DNA of 64,000 nt, taken from contig PGCO01000004.1 of NCBI GenBank assembly GCA_002786355.1, positions 29,297-93,296 on the forward strand, read 5' to 3'. Below the pieces are notes generated by a model. The model saw only the letters and a list, made by a program, of their open reading frames with translations. It did no database searches and was not told the DNA's origin. The stretch is from Sediminibacterium sp. FEMGT703S (GTDB lineage Bacteria; Bacteroidota; Bacteroidia; Chitinophagales; Chitinophagaceae). Made by a program: the position numbers and the translations under genes. Positions 62,030 through 64,000 of the stretch are shown in pieces (position 1 is the stretch's first letter; every line of letters starts with the position of its first letter).

Positions 62030-62755
62030 TTAAAAAGGTAAATCATCCCACTCTGGTGTAGTATTATTTGTTGGCAAAGGAGCGTCTGAATTTCTAGAAA
62101 TTGTATTACCAACGGCATAGAATATTACAGAATTAGCACCTTTATCTAACAAAGCTTGGATAGCGTCCTCATCAATATTCACCGTTTTTGTATATAAGTC
62201 ATCAATTAACAAAATATTTCTGCCTCTTACATTATCAGATATTGTACAAGTATCTCTTGTAATACCAGGATATGGTAGTTTTCCGTCGCCTCCCTCACCA
62301 CTTTTATCTAAATGTGTTGTTCGAGTGTTAGTATGTCTAATAATATACGTTGTTCCATTAGTGAAGCCATTTAATTGGCTCACAACATTACTTATAACTT
62401 GTCGAAAATATAATTGGTCAACTCGATAATAACTTTCTCTCTTTGCTCGAGGAATAACACAAACAGTAAGATTTGCCAAACCTGCTTGCCGCAAAATTTC
62501 AGGTAAATCATTTAATAAGATGTTAGTGAGCTGTTGCTTTGCAATTTGTAATCGACTTGGAAAAGGAGTTACATCATTTTTTAAAGTCCAAATCATATTT
62601 TCTATTGTGTTTTCAGTTCGCCACCTTCCACCACCTAAATAATTTGCATGATAATATGCCCTAATTGTATTTCTGATAAAGGTTCCCCGTTGCCTTGTGT
62701 TAGTAGTTGGATTAGTGTACCAACTTGTTTCAGGTTGAATTGAAAATGTGTTCAT
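62030..62755 (-). CDS. Phosphoribosyltransferase-like protein (ComF/PRTase fold)
   Basis: 241 aa. The core PRPP-loop region reads GRNILLIDDLYTKTVNIDED near 174-193, corresponding to the VLVDDVxTTG motif of type I phosphoribosyltransferases, with TKTVN in place of TTGAT. Upstream LTVCVIPRAKRESYY and downstream GANSVIFYAVGNT complete the fold. It could transfer or remove a ribose-5-phosphate, making or using a nucleoside-like compound. It is the middle gene between a HAD phosphatase (1-base gap) and a DprA-like protein. Such trios recur in stress and defence loci. Substrate is unknown. Confidence 0.72.
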   Translation of the reverse strand: MNTFSIQPETSWYTNPTTNTRQRGTFIRNTIRAYYHANYLGGGRWRTENTIENMIWTLKNDVTPFPSRLQIAKQQLTNILLNDLPEILRQAGLANLTVCVIPRAKRESYYRVDQLYFRQVISNVVSQLNGFTNGTTYIIRHTNTRTTHLDKSGEGGDGKLPYPGITRDTCTISDNVRGRNILLIDDLYTKTVNIDEDAIQALLDKGANSVIFYAVGNTISRNSDAPLPTNNTTPEWDDLPF

Positions 62756-62756
62756 T

Positions 62757-63317
62757 TTATATTGTTGGATTTATAACTTGAATTCCTGCATTTTTTGCAT
62801 CATTAATTTCGCTTTCTTCATCTTCAAAAGCAATAACTAGTTTCGGAGAGATATTAAGATATAAAATTGCATTCTGATATTTATTTATTTTCAAATTATC
62901 ATTGTTAATTTGCCTAAATATTAATCTTGTGAAATGTTTAGTAAGTCTGTGATAATCTAAAGTCATTACTGCCCTACTTTCACGGCAATTTGTCACTAGT
63001 ATTGTAGAATTAGTTTTTGAATATTGCAAAAGTATATTTACAACTGACTGTTTTAATTTTGTGTGTTCTAAGAAATCTTTATAGTATTCCTCCTTCAATT
63101 GGATAATTTTTTCGTACTCAGAGTCAGTCAAATTTGGTTGAACTTTCTTTAATATGCTCCGATTAAATCTTTGATTTTCATCAATTTGATTAATGGTTTT
63201 GTTAGTTACACTTTTTATTGCTTTTTTATATGATAAGTAATTCGAAAGATTGGTGTCTACTAATGTGCCATCTAAGTCAAAAAATAATATATTATCAATT
63301 CCTATATTCTTTTTCAT
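62757..63317 (-). CDS. HAD-superfamily phosphatase
   Basis: 186 aa, the size of a compact HAD enzyme. Motif I is FFDLDGTLVDT with both aspartates, STILVTNCRESR is motif II, a late lysine occurs in NLKINKYQNAI, and AFEDEESEINDAKNAG is motif IV. It would remove phosphate from a small molecule, plausibly the product or substrate of the phosphoribosyltransferase encoded 1 base downstream. First gene of a leftward trio ending with the DprA-like protein. The 289-base upstream spacer contains a G10 run. Confidence 0.8.
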   Translation of the reverse strand: MKKNIGIDNILFFDLDGTLVDTNLSNYLSYKKAIKSVTNKTINQIDENQRFNRSILKKVQPNLTDSEYEKIIQLKEEYYKDFLEHTKLKQSVVNILLQYSKTNSTILVTNCRESRAVMTLDYHRLTKHFTRLIFRQINNDNLKINKYQNAILYLNISPKLVIAFEDEESEINDAKNAGIQVINPTI

Positions 63318-63606
63318 TAATAGTTTTTGATTCTTTAAATGTTTCTATTTTATATTTCCAATGCAAAAACCATCATGTTTCTGACATATGAATCATTGGT
63401 TAATTATTGCTATTCAGTATTTAAACTGTGGGGGGGGGGTAATGGAACTATTGTTCTTCGTGAATATAATAAAAATATTCAAAAGACAAAAAGTTACTTG
63501 CCTTAGAATGCCTTATTTTTTTTATAATTAATCCTGATTTTACTTTAAAGTGGTATTTTATTATCCTGTGATATTCCTATATAAACAGTAAATAAAGTAA
63601 AGAAAC
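63318..63606. other. Intergenic spacer with a G10 homopolymer
   Basis: AT-rich region between the HAD gene and the WYL regulator fragment. It holds ten consecutive G (63430-63439) and a small inverted repeat TGAATAT/ATATTCA around 63460-63481. No ORF with protein-like composition and no promoter consensus were found. Confidence 0.5.
63430..63439 (+). repeat. Poly-G tract (10 G)
   Basis: Ten consecutive G in otherwise AT-rich DNA, upstream of the leftward HAD-PRTase-DprA operon and downstream of the WYL regulator. Such tracts vary in length by slippage and are also prone to sequencing error. Confidence 0.7.
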
Positions 63607-64000
63607 CTATTCATATTGTTTAAGTGCACCTTCTAATCTGTCTTTAATTTCTAATCTTAATTTTTCAGGTTTTTTCACTTCAACATCCTCGCCGAAACTT
63701 AGGATTTGAGTAATTAGTTCCTTATTAATTATTAATGATAATCCAATTAATATTTTTCCATTTTTATATTCTTTTATGATTTTTTGACTTTCATGTATTC
63801 TTTTAGTAGTTATATAGGGTGAACGAGTTTTGCTAAATAAAAGTTCAATCTGATCAACTACGGAATTATTTATTTGTGTTACTCCAATTATGTTTTTAAA
63901 ATAATTTATTGAATCAAATGATTCATTTGACTTAAATACTCCATTTGTCACTCTTATATCAGAAATTCTATCTAGAGCTAAATTTTCAACTCGTTTATTT
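63607..64000 (-). CDS. WYL-domain regulator, C-terminal part (5' end outside window)
   Basis: The open frame runs past the right edge: from 63999 leftward it reads NKRVENLALDRISDIRV, the end of a WYL domain. It is followed by the WCX extension (SINYFKNIIGVTQINNS, VDQIELLFSKTRSPYITTKR, IHESQKIIKEYKNGK, ILSFGEDVEVKKPEKLRLEI) and a stop at 63607. The GTG at 63951 is therefore internal and not a start. WYL proteins commonly regulate defence loci. This one is transcribed toward the HAD-PRTase-DprA trio and could control it or the whole island's right half. Confidence 0.78.
   Translation of the reverse strand, partial: NKRVENLALDRISDIRVTNGVFKSNESFDSINYFKNIIGVTQINNSVVDQIELLFSKTRSPYITTKRIHESQKIIKEYKNGKILIGLSLIINKELITQILSFGEDVEVKKPEKLRLEIKDRLEGALKQYE

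Noticed and set aside
63385..63530. Short plus-strand frame through the G10 tract and a neighbouring frame reading GTIVLREYNKNIQ
   Set aside because: It could be a gene remnant, but there is no start, family match or second fragment, and the G tract makes the frame unreliable.
63607..63951. Treating the GTG at 63951 as the start of a 114-aa protein
   Set aside because: The frame stays open to the window edge and the extra residues (NKRVENLALDRISDI) are WYL-domain sequence, so the gene is partial.

Overview
The window looks like a chromosomal segment from a Bacteroidota bacterium, most likely a Chitinophagaceae-type relative. The evidence is a SusC/SusD pair, a membrane propeller/Y_Y_Y/LuxR regulator, TAnnTTTG-type promoter elements, low-to-moderate GC, and sphingolipid genes (serine palmitoyltransferase) typical of the phylum. 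No tRNA, rRNA or CRISPR array was seen. No transposase or integrase was recognised. Gene names are read from motifs and gene order; no database search was run.

Left part (1-15.8 kb), metabolism. An esterase runs off the left edge. A rightward three-gene cluster follows: serine palmitoyltransferase, a GNAT-fold acyltransferase and an NAD-dependent reductase/epimerase. This is the gene set expected for bacterial ceramide synthesis. A SulP anion transporter comes next, with two near-identical palindromes in front of it. A leftward operon encodes a secreted N-acyl-D-amino-acid deacylase, a DUF1611 (DgcN-like) protein and an enolase-superfamily epimerase (DgcA-like), which suggests D-glutamate or N-acyl-D-amino-acid use. 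A glycosyltransferase and a HAD phosphatase precede a trans-4-hydroxyproline catabolic set (deaminase, semialdehyde dehydrogenase, epimerase). The oxidase needed between epimerase and deaminase is not in the window.

Middle (15.8-28.4 kb), a beta-glucan utilisation locus. A one-protein membrane regulator is divergent from SusC, SusD, a lipoprotein with three repeated binding modules, a small PKD lipoprotein and two GH16 endoglucanases. Iterated TGATGTAGT repeats lie between regulator and susC and are candidate operators.

28.4-36.3 kb, a patchwork border. It holds a Fic protein with altered catalytic residues fused to an AbiEi-like N-terminus, and a toxin-antitoxin pair whose MazF/PemK-like toxin is broken. 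It also holds an Ate/Bpt-like aminoacyltransferase, an FtsK-like protein lacking a P-loop, a WYL regulator, RmuC, a palindrome-dense spacer and a Cas4-like/DnaQ-like nuclease fusion (DUF2779).

36.3-64 kb, a defence island that looks more AT-rich. A complete type 1 BREX operon (brxA, brxB, brxC, pglX, pglZ, brxL) has its own well-formed promoter. After only 72 bp it is followed by a seven-gene co-directional module: vWA protein, PP2C phosphatase, kinase with zinc ribbon (a TerY-P-type triad), Upf1-like helicase, an unrecognised protein ending in a HEPN-like RxxxxH motif, a coiled-coil McrB-like ATPase and a DUF2357 protein with a zinc ribbon. These 13 genes are nearly gapless, and this composite is the best candidate for a little-described system. 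Facing them is a leftward HAD - phosphoribosyltransferase - DprA-like cassette, then the end of a second WYL regulator cut by the right edge.
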